A stretch of DNA of 64,000 nt from VAZQ01 sp963763365 (lineage in GTDB: Bacteria > Pseudomonadota > Alphaproteobacteria > Rhizobiales > Xanthobacteraceae), in the NCBI GenBank assembly GCA_963763365.1, contig CAVXOE010000017.1, positions 248,001 through 312,000 on the forward strand, read 5' to 3'. Below the pieces are notes generated by a model, which had not been told where the DNA came from, searched no databases, and saw only the letters and a list, made by a program, of their open reading frames with translations. Positions 1 through 8,012 of the stretch are shown here, piece by piece. The translations under genes and the position numbers were made by a program. How positions within the stretch are numbered: the stretch's first letter is position 1; each line of letters starts with the position of its first letter.

Positions 1-1565
1 CCGGGTTGCCGGCGCCGAACGGTCCCGCCCGCGCGATGCTCGCCACCGTCTCGACGGTCGCGCCGGCGGCGCTCAGCGCGCCGTCGATCAGGAGCGCATC
101 CTCGCGCCGCATGGCCTCGACCGCGGCGCCGAGCGCATCTTCGAGATAGGCGCGGAACGCCGCGAGCGCGTCCTTGCGCAAGGTCACGCCGGCCGCCATG
201 GCGTGGCCGCCGCCCTTGATGAGCAGCCCCTCGCTCACCGCCTGGCGCACCACGCGCCCGAGATCGACGCCCGCGATCGAGCGTCCGGAGCCGGTCCCGA
301 TGCCGCCCGGCTCGAGCGCGATCGCAAAGGCCGGCCGGCCGTAACGTTCCTTGAGCCGCGCGGCAACGAGCCCGACCACGCCGGGATGCCAGCCTTCCGC
401 GGCGGTGACGACGACCGCGCCCTTCTCTTCGAGGCCGAGCGCCGCCATGGCCTCGGCTTCCGCCTGCGCGACGGTCGCAAGCTCGATCGCCTGGCGCTCG
501 CGGTTGAGCCGGTCGAGCTCGGCGGCGAGCCGCGCGGCCTCGGAGGGATCGTCGTGCATCAGCAGATCGACGCCGAGCGTCGCGCGTCCGATGCGCCCGC
601 CGGCATTGATGCGCGGGCCGAGCAGGAAGCCGAGATGCCACGGCTCCGGCGGCCCGCCGAGCCGCGCAACGTCCATCAGCGCGGTCAGGCCGACGTTTTC
701 GCGCCGCCGCAGCGCCAGAAGACCTTTCGACACGAAGGCGCGGTTGAGGCCTTTGAGCGGCACCACGTCCGCCACCGTGCCGAGCGCGACGAGGTCGAGA
801 TATCCGAGCAGATCGGGCTCGGGCCGCGCGTCGCTCCAGAAATCGCGGGCACGCAGCTCGCGGTTCACGGCCACGACGGTCATGAACACCAAGCCGACGG
901 CGGCGAGATGGCCGAGGCCGGAGAGGTCGTCGAGCCGGTTGGGATTGACCAACGCGAGCGCGGGCGGAAGCGTCTCGTCGGCAAGATGATGATCGATCAC
1001 GATCACATCGAGGCCGAGACGCTTTGCTTCGGCAAGCGGCTCGTGGCTCGCGGTACCGCAATCGACCGTGACGAGGAGCGTGGCGCCCTGCGCGGCGAGT
1101 GCCCGCACCGCGTCGACATTGGGACCGTAGCCTTCGAATATCCGGTCGGGAATGTGGATGAGCGGCCGCAGCCCCGCATGGCGCAGGAAGCGCGCCAGCG
1201 TCGCGGCGGAGGTCGCGCCATCGACATCGTAGTCGCCGAAGATCGCGACCGTTTCGCCGCGCCCGATGGCGTCGGCGATGCGCGCGGCGGCCGCCGGCAT
1301 GTCCGCCAGTACATTCGGATCGGGCATCAGCGCGCGCACGGTCGGATCGAGGAAGGTCGGCACGTCCTCCGACCTCGACCCCCCGCCCGGCCAGGATGCG
1401 TGCCAGAAGCTCGGGCACGTTCTCGTGACGCTGCGCAATGGCGAGCGCGCGCGCCTGCCCGCGCTCGTCGAGCCGGTCGCGCCAGGCGCGGCCGCACGCC
1501 GAGTGCTCGACGCCGAGAAACAGGCGCCGGCTGGAACTCGTTGGTGGTGCAACCGCGATGTTCAT
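1..1565 (-). pseudogene. recJ: RecJ single-strand DNA 5'-3' exonuclease, C-terminus cut by window edge, apparent +1 frameshift
   Basis: Single-stranded-DNA-specific exonuclease of recombination and mismatch repair, DHH phosphoesterase family. Reading down the minus strand from ATG at 1565 gives a RecJ-like N-terminus ending LARILAGRGVEV. The rest continues in the next frame (EDVPTFLDPTVRALMPDP, then the DHH-type block IFGDYDVDGATSA, later VIDHHLADE and, near the left edge, GGGHAMAAG). The two frames join at about 1370 if one base (a C at 1370, or in the C run at 1379-1384) is removed. The protein C-terminus lies beyond position 1. Apart from the shift it looks intact, with every core motif present, so an assembly indel is as likely as a real mutation. 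Family assignment is firm; functional status is uncertain. Confidence 0.85.
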
Positions 1566-1589
1566 CACCCGTGACCGGCCGAATCACCT

Positions 1590-2054
1590 TCAGAAAAGCT
1601 TGCGATATTGAATGAAACCGGAGCGTTCCGCGAGCTTGTCGTAGAGGATGCGCGCGTCCGCGTTGGTCTCCTGCGTCAACCAATGGACGCGGCTGGCACC
1701 GGCCGCGCGCGCCTTGTCCTCGACCGCGGCGATCAGCGCGCGCCCGAGACCGCGATTGCGCGCATCGTCGGCAACGAACAGATCCTGCAGGTAGCAATAG
1801 TCGCCGATCGTCCAGCACGAACGATGGAAAATATAGTGCACGATGCCGCAGAGCCTGCCGCCCACATAGGCACCGAGCGCGTCCATCGGCTCGGCCGGGT
1901 CGTGGAAGCGTGCCCAGGTCACGTCGCTGGTTTGATCGGGGATCGCGACCTTGTAGAAGGCTTGGTAGCCCTTCCACAATGGCTCCCAGGCGGCGCGCTC
2001 GTCGATGCGCAACGGGCGGATGACGATCTCGGCTGTGGCGTCGGCTGCGGTCAT
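1590..2054 (-). CDS. GNAT family N-acetyltransferase
   Basis: A 154-residue acetyl-CoA-dependent N-acetyltransferase of the GNAT superfamily. The pantetheine-binding signature is visible as LFVADDARNRGLGRALI at about residues 92-108 (R-x-x-G-x-G/A type), followed by the usual beta5-alpha4 segment with a Tyr (ILYDKLAERSGF). The substrate cannot be told from sequence. It starts at an ATG only 28 bp downstream of the MetE-like gene and ends 24 bp before recJ, so the three may share a transcript. Small soluble cytoplasmic protein with no extra domain. Confidence 0.85.
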   Translation of the reverse strand: MTAADATAEIVIRPLRIDERAAWEPLWKGYQAFYKVAIPDQTSDVTWARFHDPAEPMDALGAYVGGRLCGIVHYIFHRSCWTIGDYCYLQDLFVADDARNRGLGRALIAAVEDKARAAGASRVHWLTQETNADARILYDKLAERSGFIQYRKLF

Positions 2055-2082
2055 ATGCCCGTGCCCGCCGCCGGCGCGATCC

Positions 2083-3117
2083 TTACCCGGCGGCCTCCGC
2101 GTGAATGCGCAAAAGCTCCGGTATTGTAGCAGGCGCGCGGCGGCCGAACCCGCATTCGGTGGCGATCGAAAAATTCTTCACATATTTTTCTGCGGTCGAA
2201 AGCCGCTTGCGCGTCCCGACGATGCCATCCGTGTGATGGACGAGGCCGAGGCAAAGCTCGGTCTGCGGCGTGAGCTTGAGCCGCCTGAGCGGTTCGAAAT
2301 AGGCGTCGTCCGAGCGATCCCGCGGGACCGGCATATGAATGAGCTCGATCGGCCGCCTGATCCGGGCGCAGAGGTCGTTCGCGACATCGACCATGTCGCC
2401 CATATCGACCGGCTCGACCACGTGCTTGTGGTTGGAGTCGCCGTAACAGAAATGAAACATCACCTCGATGTCCGGCGGAACATGATCGGCAAGCCCGGCG
2501 AGAATGGCCCCGAAGCTCTCGATCATCTCGCCACGGTCGCGGCCATACGCATTCGGCTCGTTGCGCTGCAAGCGGGCGAACACCGCGGAGGCGACATCGA
2601 ACTGAATGGCCAGCTCGCGATGCGGAATTGCGGCAGCGATCTTGTCGATCTCGCGCCGGACGGCGGCGTTGTAGATCGGATCGAGCGGCGCGTGCAGATC
2701 GTCCTGCAGGAACAGCCAGATCACCGAATGCGCTGGAACGAGATCGACCTGGAAGCGGCAAGCCGCCGGGATCGTGCCTTGCCGCTTGAGCGCCGCGAAG
2801 TCGCGGTATGACGCGATGGCGTGATCGGCATAGAGCAGGTTGTCGAAATGCACGTCCTGCGCCGCCTTGCCCGGCCTGAGGCGATAGCGCGTGCGCCCCG
2901 GCGCGGTGGGATGCAGGCGGAACACCTCGTCGGATTTTTCGAGCGCGGGGTTACCGGCAAAGATCGGCTCCAGATGTGCGATCCAGTCGCTGCGTTCGCC
3001 GGTCTCGCCGTCGGGAATGCGCTTGAGCCGTGACCCGAGCGCCGCCCCCACCGTTTCGAACACCGTGCGGGCATCGGCAAGCGGTACGCTGCCGACCAGA
3101 TGAATGTTGCGGGGCAT
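2083..3117 (-). CDS. MetE C-terminal-domain-like zinc methyltransferase homologue (UROD/MetE-like barrel)
   Basis: 344 residues, resembling only the catalytic half of cobalamin-independent methionine synthase. What is seen: an H-x-C pair (HFC, residues 222-224) inside a MetE-like strand MFHFCYGD, and a later ECGFGRR with Cys322. These correspond in position and context to the His, Cys and Cys zinc ligands of MetE. A segment LCLGLVHHTDGIVGTRKRL (about 289-307) resembles the MetE LGLGVVDIHS region. The N-terminal folate-binding half of full MetE (about 750 aa) is absent. Methyl or alkyl transfer to or from a thiol is therefore plausible, but donor and acceptor are unknown. ATG start at 3117. 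Neighbours (GNAT, DUF1488) give no pathway hint. Confidence 0.65.
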   Translation of the reverse strand: MPRNIHLVGSVPLADARTVFETVGAALGSRLKRIPDGETGERSDWIAHLEPIFAGNPALEKSDEVFRLHPTAPGRTRYRLRPGKAAQDVHFDNLLYADHAIASYRDFAALKRQGTIPAACRFQVDLVPAHSVIWLFLQDDLHAPLDPIYNAAVRREIDKIAAAIPHRELAIQFDVASAVFARLQRNEPNAYGRDRGEMIESFGAILAGLADHVPPDIEVMFHFCYGDSNHKHVVEPVDMGDMVDVANDLCARIRRPIELIHMPVPRDRSDDAYFEPLRRLKLTPQTELCLGLVHHTDGIVGTRKRLSTAEKYVKNFSIATECGFGRRAPATIPELLRIHAEAAG

Positions 3118-3451
3118 ATGGCGTTCCTGCGAGGGTTAGTTTGTGTACTCAAAAATCAGGCTCCGGGCACAACATACGATCCGCATCCGAAAGCGACCAA
3201 ATTGCCGCGGAGCAGCGAGATGATGCGACGTGCCACAAGCCGACATCACGCCGTACACATCTGCCGCAATGTCTGGTAGCATTTCCACACTGAATTTTGA
3301 CCCTCTTCACACGCTTGGCGGCGCGGCGATGTTGTGGCCGCTCGCTCGCCTGCTCACCGCGCCGATGAGGAGACCCGAACGAGACGAAACGAGTTCATCA
3401 CCCTGGTCGGCCTGCGGCCCGGGCTGCCATATTGGCAATGGAGGATTTGCA
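3118..3451. other. intergenic stretch, no gene recognised
   Basis: About 330 bp between the divergent MetE-like and DUF1488 genes. An open frame running into the DUF1488 gene from 3230 exists, but its first 74 codons look random and a strong ribosome site sits further downstream, so I treat it as upstream region. It should contain promoters for both directions; none stands out by eye. Confidence 0.5.
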
Positions 3452-3730
3452 ATGTCGCTGCAGCGAGGTGAAGTATTGGGCTACGATTGTAATCGAATGG
3501 TCGTTGATTTCACGATGCTGAATCAGGGCAAGACAGTACGGTGCGCGGTAACCACCGCGGCGATGGGAGACCTTGAAGACAAGCATGACCTGAAGGAAGA
3601 TCAACGAATAGATCAATTTCTGCGATTGCGCGATGCAATTGAAGAATTCGCATCACGTAAGCACGCCGAGGGACCGGTCGAGAGTGAAAGACCGGTCGTG
3701 TTGCGATCCAACGATTTCGTCAAGAAGTAG
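3452..3730 (+). CDS. DUF1488 family small protein
   Basis: 92-residue protein resembling the DUF1488 family of small rhizobial proteins with unknown function (a short beta-rich start, then a helical tail with DQFLRLRDAIEEFASRKH). The start chosen is ATG 3452 because GGAGG at 3440-3444 sits 7 bp before it. A longer in-frame extension back to 3230 lacks such a site and looks non-coding. First gene of a patch of small hypothetical proteins. No catalytic motif is visible and no function is claimed. Confidence 0.6.
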   Translation: MSLQRGEVLGYDCNRMVVDFTMLNQGKTVRCAVTTAAMGDLEDKHDLKEDQRIDQFLRLRDAIEEFASRKHAEGPVESERPVVLRSNDFVKK

Positions 3731-3766
3731 CTTAACCGGGCCAGCCGGCATGAGTCATCAGAGGCA

Positions 3767-3967
3767 TCACTGGCCTCGCTTCTGGTGACCTTGAATGACT
3801 GCCTCAAGCTCCGAAAGGAGCCGCTTCAGTTCAATAACTTGAGCCTCTATCTCGTAGAGATCGGGCTTCGTGGCTTCTTTGATCAATACCTTCTGCGCAA
3901 GCAACCGCCTTAGCTGGGCTTGCTGCCCTCGCAGGGCGTCAATGATGCTGACTGTCGTCTCTGCCAT
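3767..3967 (-). CDS. small coiled-coil hypothetical protein
   Basis: 66 residues, almost wholly helical and rich in Leu, Glu and Gln with heptad-like spacing (LRRLLAQKVLIKEA ... VIELKRLLSELEAVI), so probably a small coiled coil. Starts at ATG 3967. No family recognised. It lies in a cluster of equally small minus-strand ORFs whose base composition is lower in GC than the flanking housekeeping genes, which may mark an accessory patch. Could be spurious, but the regular amphipathic pattern favours a real gene. Confidence 0.5.
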   Translation of the reverse strand: MAETTVSIIDALRGQQAQLRRLLAQKVLIKEATKPDLYEIEAQVIELKRLLSELEAVIQGHQKRGQ

Positions 3968-4040
3968 GCTTGCGACCCATGCAATACACTAAAACGCCCT
4001 GACTTGGGATGTGCTTCCAGTTTTTGATGCCGAGACCCAA

Positions 4041-4352
4041 TTATAATCTAAACCAAAGCACACAAATTGTTGAGGCTAACGAGATCGCAGCAGAGGCCGA
4101 CGCCGCCACGGCGGCCCACATCATATATCTGGTATTCTGTACCGCCGCTTTTGCAGCGACCTCTGTAGCTTGGGCCGCGAGCTGTTCAGCATGTGCGGCC
4201 CGCTCCAACACCTCCGTCGCTTGATATTGTGCGAAGAGTTGCCGACGCTGAATCTCGGACATTATTTGCGTGTGAGCCGTCGAGCCGGGCTCACAGGTTG
4301 CGAGACGCTCGGCCAATTGTTCTTTCGACGAGGTCATGAATTCGTAGGCCAT
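4041..4352 (-). CDS. small protein with helical N-terminus and C-terminal membrane segment
   Basis: 103 residues: a soluble helical part (SKEQLAERLATCEPGS through ATEVLERAAHAEQLAAQ) and one hydrophobic segment near the C-terminus (about residues 77-100, MMWAAVAASASAAISLAST). It looks like a tail-anchored inner-membrane protein. ATG at 4352. No family recognised. It sits 9 bp downstream of the next upstream gene (4362-4583), so co-transcription is likely. Confidence 0.55.
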   Translation of the reverse strand: MAYEFMTSSKEQLAERLATCEPGSTAHTQIMSEIQRRQLFAQYQATEVLERAAHAEQLAAQATEVAAKAAVQNTRYMMWAAVAASASAAISLASTICVLWFRL

Positions 4353-4361
4353 TCTCCAACC

Positions 4362-4583
4362 CTAGGAAGCACCCGTCAGCGCCTGGTTCTTTCTTTTCCT
4401 GGTGGGCGGCCGCGTCTTTGATCTTTCGGGATCGCCGCTCGACCGTTCTTCGTTTTGCGCAAAATGCTTGTAGCCTGCCGCCACGTGCATCATGCTTTCG
4501 CGTTCACCGCCGGGCGGCATCTCGCGGGCTCGTCGAATTGACTTCGCCGCTCTGTCACGGAATTGATTGCTGTCGTTTGACAT
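4362..4583 (-). CDS. small basic hypothetical protein
   Basis: 73 residues, N-terminal half helical with RDRAAKSIRRAREMPPGGE, C-terminal half Lys/Arg/Pro rich and probably disordered. It resembles the many short rhizobial proteins with an RAxxxRxxA helix, but I cannot name a family. ATG at 4583; the next gene upstream ends 8 bp away. No function inferred. Confidence 0.45.
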   Translation of the reverse strand: MSNDSNQFRDRAAKSIRRAREMPPGGERESMMHVAAGYKHFAQNEERSSGDPERSKTRPPTRKRKNQALTGAS

Positions 4584-4591
4584 GATTCAAA

Positions 4592-4837
4592 TCAAGAACC
4601 GGACGCCAATAATCGATCTTCATCGTTTTTGGCTTGTGCGGAAATCGGGCATGGGCGGAGGTTTCCTGGCGCGACAACTTTTTGGCGATTGTCCTTGAGC
4701 CACTGTTCGTTGTCAGCCATTGCAGTAAAGCTGCTTTCAAGCCTTCGAAATTCACGCCGTTCGTTGGGATTGGTAGCCGTCTTGGCCAACTCGGTATATT
4801 CGAGCGCCTTCGTACGATGTTGCGCAGGCGTCAGCAT
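4592..4837 (-). CDS. small rhizobial-type hypothetical protein
   Basis: 81 residues. The N-terminal 50 residues (MLTPAQHRTKALEYTELAKTA, then ERREFRRLESSFTAMADNEQWL) follow the pattern of the abundant short Bradyrhizobium-group proteins that begin MLTxxxxRxKAxE and form two helices ending in a W/L-rich stretch. Function of that group is unknown. The C-terminal 30 residues look unstructured. First of the minus-strand small-gene run (4837 to 3767). The upstream 172 bp to the next gene hold nothing obvious. Confidence 0.55.
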   Translation of the reverse strand: MLTPAQHRTKALEYTELAKTATNPNERREFRRLESSFTAMADNEQWLKDNRQKVVAPGNLRPCPISAQAKNDEDRLLASGS

Positions 4838-5009
4838 GCGGGCTCCTTTTTTCTCGAAGCCTCCGCTTAGCTGCGGGGCAGTATGATGATGGATCGGAGG
4901 TCAACCATAGATATGGGGATGGCGGGTTCAAATAGCGAGGGGCGAACGCAAATTCAGGCCGTCGGCATCCGTCGAAAAGGGCAAGGACCGGAAGCCTAGC
5001 CGACCGGGT

Positions 5010-5483
5010 CTAGCTCACCCGCAGCGCGGTCAGCAACGGCGGCAGGTCGGTCCATCGCTCGCACTGCCGCATGGACTGCGTATAGACCGACCTGACCTCT
5101 CTTGTGGCCTCACCGACATCCGCGAGCTCCTCGATGATGAGCACCAGCGCGGCCGCCGCAGCGGCGCACGTGCGGCGCACCGGGATGATCGCGTTAGGGC
5201 ATCGCCGCAGCTCGTCCTCCGCTCCCAACAAGAACGGGTCGGCAATGGCGCCTCCGGCGACACGCAGTTGATCCAGGATCAGGCTGTAGGGCCGCGCCTC
5301 GAGCCCCCTCGGACCGGCCGCCTCTCGCTCGATCTGGCGTACAGCCTCAACACGGGCCCTGAGGTCCTCCAGCGTGTCGCGCGGCGGGTAACCTTCGCAG
5401 CTATAGAACTGCTGCGCCGCGGCCGGCGTCGACGCGCCGAGCAACGCCAGCGCGACGATGGCCAGTGCGATCGCGCGCGTCAT
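5010..5483 (-). CDS. exported hypothetical protein
   Basis: 157 residues with a clear Sec signal peptide (MTRAIALAIVALALLGASTP, cleavage after AAA near residue 23). The mature part has four to five Cys (YSCEGY, ELRRCPN, VRRTCAAA, MRQCERW), suggesting periplasmic disulfides, and is mainly helical. No family recognised. ATG 5483 begins just after the glpX stop (5486-5488), so the two are probably translated from one message. Present in the glpX context, but its role is unknown. Confidence 0.7.
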   Translation of the reverse strand: MTRAIALAIVALALLGASTPAAAQQFYSCEGYPPRDTLEDLRARVEAVRQIEREAAGPRGLEARPYSLILDQLRVAGGAIADPFLLGAEDELRRCPNAIIPVRRTCAAAAAALVLIIEELADVGEATREVRSVYTQSMRQCERWTDLPPLLTALRVS

Positions 5484-5485
5484 TC

Positions 5486-6505
5486 TCAATCCAGGTGGAA
5501 CTTCTCGAACTCACGATGCTCGGCATCGATGTAGCGTACGGTGCCCGTCGCCGACCGCATCACCACGGTCTGCGTCCTGATGAGATCGGGCTCGAAATGC
5601 ACGCCCTTGAGCATGGCTCCGGACGTGACGCCGGTTGCGGCGAACAGGCAATCGCCCTTCACCATGTCCTCGATCGTATAGATCTTGCGGGCGTCCTTGA
5701 TGCCCATTTTCTTCGCGCGCTCGCGCCGCTCCTCGGTGTCGAGCACCAGCCGGCATTCCATCTGGCCGCCGATGCAGCGCAGCGCCGCTGCGGCCAGCAC
5801 GCCTTCCGGCGCGCCGCCGATGCCTAGATAGATGTCGACGCCGGTGCTCGCCGGATCGGCGGTATGGATCACGCCCGCGACGTCGCCGTCGGTGATGAGT
5901 TGCACCGAGGCACCAGCCTTGCGCACCCCGGCGATGAGTTCCGCGTGGCGCGGCCGGTCGAGAATGAGCGCGGTGATCGCTTCGGGCTTCACGCCTTTGG
6001 CCTTAGCGAGATTGCGGATGTTTTCCTCGGCCGGCGCATCGAGCGCGACGACGCCCTTCGGATAGCCCGGGCCGATGCCGATCTTCTCCATGTAGACGTC
6101 AGGCGCATTGAGCAGGGTGCCGCCCTCCGCAATCGCGATGGTGGCGATCGCGCCCGGCATGTTCTTGGCGCACAGCGTGGTGCCCTCGAGCGGGTCGACT
6201 GCGATGTCCACCTTGGGACCATGCTTGGTGCCGACCTTCTCGCCGATGAACAGCATCGGCGCCTCGTCGAGTTCGCCCTCCCCGATCACCACCGTACCGT
6301 CGATCGGCAGCTTGTTGAGCTCGCGCCGCATGGCATCGACGGCGGCCTGGTCGGAGGCCTTCTCGGCGCCGCGCCCGCGCAATCGCGCAGCGGAGACGGC
6401 GGCGCGCTCAGTCACCCGCACGATCTCGATCGTGAGGATGCGTTCCAGCACCTGGTGCGGCTGAACCGTGATCGTTGGCATAGCTGCCTGCCCCGCTGCG
6501 TTCAT
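5486..6505 (-). CDS. glpX: fructose-1,6-bisphosphatase class II
   Basis: Hydrolyses fructose 1,6-bisphosphate (and, in Calvin-cycle relatives, sedoheptulose bisphosphate) in gluconeogenesis; cytoplasmic, Mg/Mn dependent. 339 residues, the usual GlpX length. Visible signatures: TERAAVSAARLRGRG near the N-terminus, GEGELDEAP, and the metal/phosphate motif DPLEGTTLC, followed by GGAPEGVLAAAALRC. Start ATG 6505; an internal ATG at 6481 (MPTITVQP) could also serve. Downstream of hom with a 150 bp gap, so it may have its own promoter. Confidence 0.95.
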   Translation of the reverse strand: MNAAGQAAMPTITVQPHQVLERILTIEIVRVTERAAVSAARLRGRGAEKASDQAAVDAMRRELNKLPIDGTVVIGEGELDEAPMLFIGEKVGTKHGPKVDIAVDPLEGTTLCAKNMPGAIATIAIAEGGTLLNAPDVYMEKIGIGPGYPKGVVALDAPAEENIRNLAKAKGVKPEAITALILDRPRHAELIAGVRKAGASVQLITDGDVAGVIHTADPASTGVDIYLGIGGAPEGVLAAAALRCIGGQMECRLVLDTEERRERAKKMGIKDARKIYTIEDMVKGDCLFAATGVTSGAMLKGVHFEPDLIRTQTVVMRSATGTVRYIDAEHREFEKFHLD

Positions 6506-6655
6506 AAATCGCCCCTTCCCCCGGATGCGTTCTCGACGACGAATACGTCGGCACCCGTATCATATTCGTGTCATAGCCGTGAAATCATGTGCCGGGTATC
6601 CCCAGATCGTGCATCGCAGCACGAATAGGGTGCACCGCGGTCGATTTGAACGATT

Positions 6656-7981
6656 TCAATTCTTCTCGATGCGGATGACCTGCGGCCTGCCCGAGATCAC
6701 CCGATCACGGGAGACGGCAGCAAGCGCCTTGCGGACGGCGTCCTCGCTGGTCGCATAGGTGATCAGGATCACCGGCACCGGGGCGCCGGCGCGCTTGGCG
6801 AGATCGTGCCCCTCGCCGCGCGGACCGCCGTGCCGCTGTACGATCGATTCGAGCGAGATGTTCTGCTGGGCGAGCCGCTTGGCGATGGTGGCGGCGGTGC
6901 CCGGCCGGTCGCGCGCGAGGAGCCGGATGTAGTAGCCGCCCTCGTGGCGCTGCATCGGCGCCTTGACGCTGCGGGCCAATTGCGCGGTCGGCCGGCCGAA
7001 CGGTGCGATGCGGATGCCGCGCGCGATGTCGGCAATGTCGGAGACGACCGCGGACGCGGTCGCCATGCCGCCGGCGCCGGGTCCCACCAGCGTGATCGGC
7101 GCGATGCCGTCGGCGTCGATGGTCAGCGCGTTGATGACGCCCATCACCTGCGCAATCTGCGAGACCTTGGGCACCATGGTCGGGTGCACGCGCTGCTCGA
7201 TGCCTTTTTCAGTGCGCAGCGCCACGCCGAGCAGCTTGACGCGGTAGCCAAGCTCGTCCGCCCATTCGAGGTCTTCTTGTGCGATCGACGATATGCCTTC
7301 GACGTAGACCGCGCTCTGGTCGACCTTGGCGCCGAAGGCGATGCTCGCGAGGATCGCGAGCTTCTGCGCAGTGTCGTGGCCTTCGACGTCGAAGGTCGGA
7401 TCGGCCTCCGCGTAGCCAAGCCGTTGCGCTTCCGCGAGGCACTCGGCGTAGGAGAGCTTCTCCTGCTCCATGCGGGTCAGCATGTAGTTGCAGGTGCCGT
7501 TGAGGATGCCGTAGATGCGCGCGAGCGAATTGCCGGCAAGCCCTTCGCGCAGCGTCTTGATCACCGGGATGGCACCGCCGACCGCCGCCTCGAAATTGAG
7601 CGCGACGCGGCTTTTCTCGGCGGCAGCGGCCAGCACCACCCCATGCCGGGCAAGCAGCGCCTTGTTGGCGGTGACCACCGATTTCCCGGCCTGGAGTGCG
7701 GCCAACACCGCCGCGCGCGCCGGATCGTCCGCGCCGCCCATCAGTTCGACAAAGACATCGATTTCGCGATCGGCGGCAAGCTTTGCCGGATCGGCGACCC
7801 AGCGGAACGGCTTGAGATCGACGTCGCGCTTCTTGCTGCGCGAGCGCGCGCAGACCGCGACCACCTCGATCGGCCGCCCGCAGCGCGCAACGAGCGTCGC
7901 CTGCTGTTCGGCAACCATCTGCACGACGGCGGCGCCGACCGTGCCCAGGCCGGCAATACCCAGTCTCAGCGGTTGAGCCAT
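6656..7981 (-). CDS. hom: homoserine dehydrogenase
   Basis: NAD(P)H-dependent reduction of aspartate semialdehyde to homoserine, the branch to threonine and methionine. 441 residues: N-terminal Rossmann motif GIAGLGTVGAAV, central catalytic domain with NGTCNYMLTRM and EADPTFDVEGHDTAQK, and a C-terminal ACT domain (YYIRLLARDRPGTAATIAKRL) typical of monofunctional, threonine-inhibited enzymes. Start ATG 7981 begins the conserved MAQPLRLGIAG; the frame stays open upstream, but that part lies over the aminotransferase gene and is not real. The aminotransferase gene ends 31 bp upstream, suggesting one operon. Confidence 0.96.
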   Translation of the reverse strand: MAQPLRLGIAGLGTVGAAVVQMVAEQQATLVARCGRPIEVVAVCARSRSKKRDVDLKPFRWVADPAKLAADREIDVFVELMGGADDPARAAVLAALQAGKSVVTANKALLARHGVVLAAAAEKSRVALNFEAAVGGAIPVIKTLREGLAGNSLARIYGILNGTCNYMLTRMEQEKLSYAECLAEAQRLGYAEADPTFDVEGHDTAQKLAILASIAFGAKVDQSAVYVEGISSIAQEDLEWADELGYRVKLLGVALRTEKGIEQRVHPTMVPKVSQIAQVMGVINALTIDADGIAPITLVGPGAGGMATASAVVSDIADIARGIRIAPFGRPTAQLARSVKAPMQRHEGGYYIRLLARDRPGTAATIAKRLAQQNISLESIVQRHGGPRGEGHDLAKRAGAPVPVILITYATSEDAVRKALAAVSRDRVISGRPQVIRIEKN

Positions 7982-8012
7982 CGTGCGCCGTCTGTTGCGG
8001 CCAATGCTGCGG

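Noticed and set aside
203..1615. 470-codon plus-strand frame opposite recJ
   Set aside because: RecJ motifs on the minus strand are convincing; the plus frame is Arg/His rich without motifs.
3230..3451. N-terminal extension of the DUF1488 gene
   Set aside because: No ribosome site, non-family sequence; a strong GGAGG sits before ATG 3452.
4925..4950. tRNA T-loop-like GGGTTCAAAT
   Set aside because: No acceptor stem, D-loop or anticodon arm could be formed around it.
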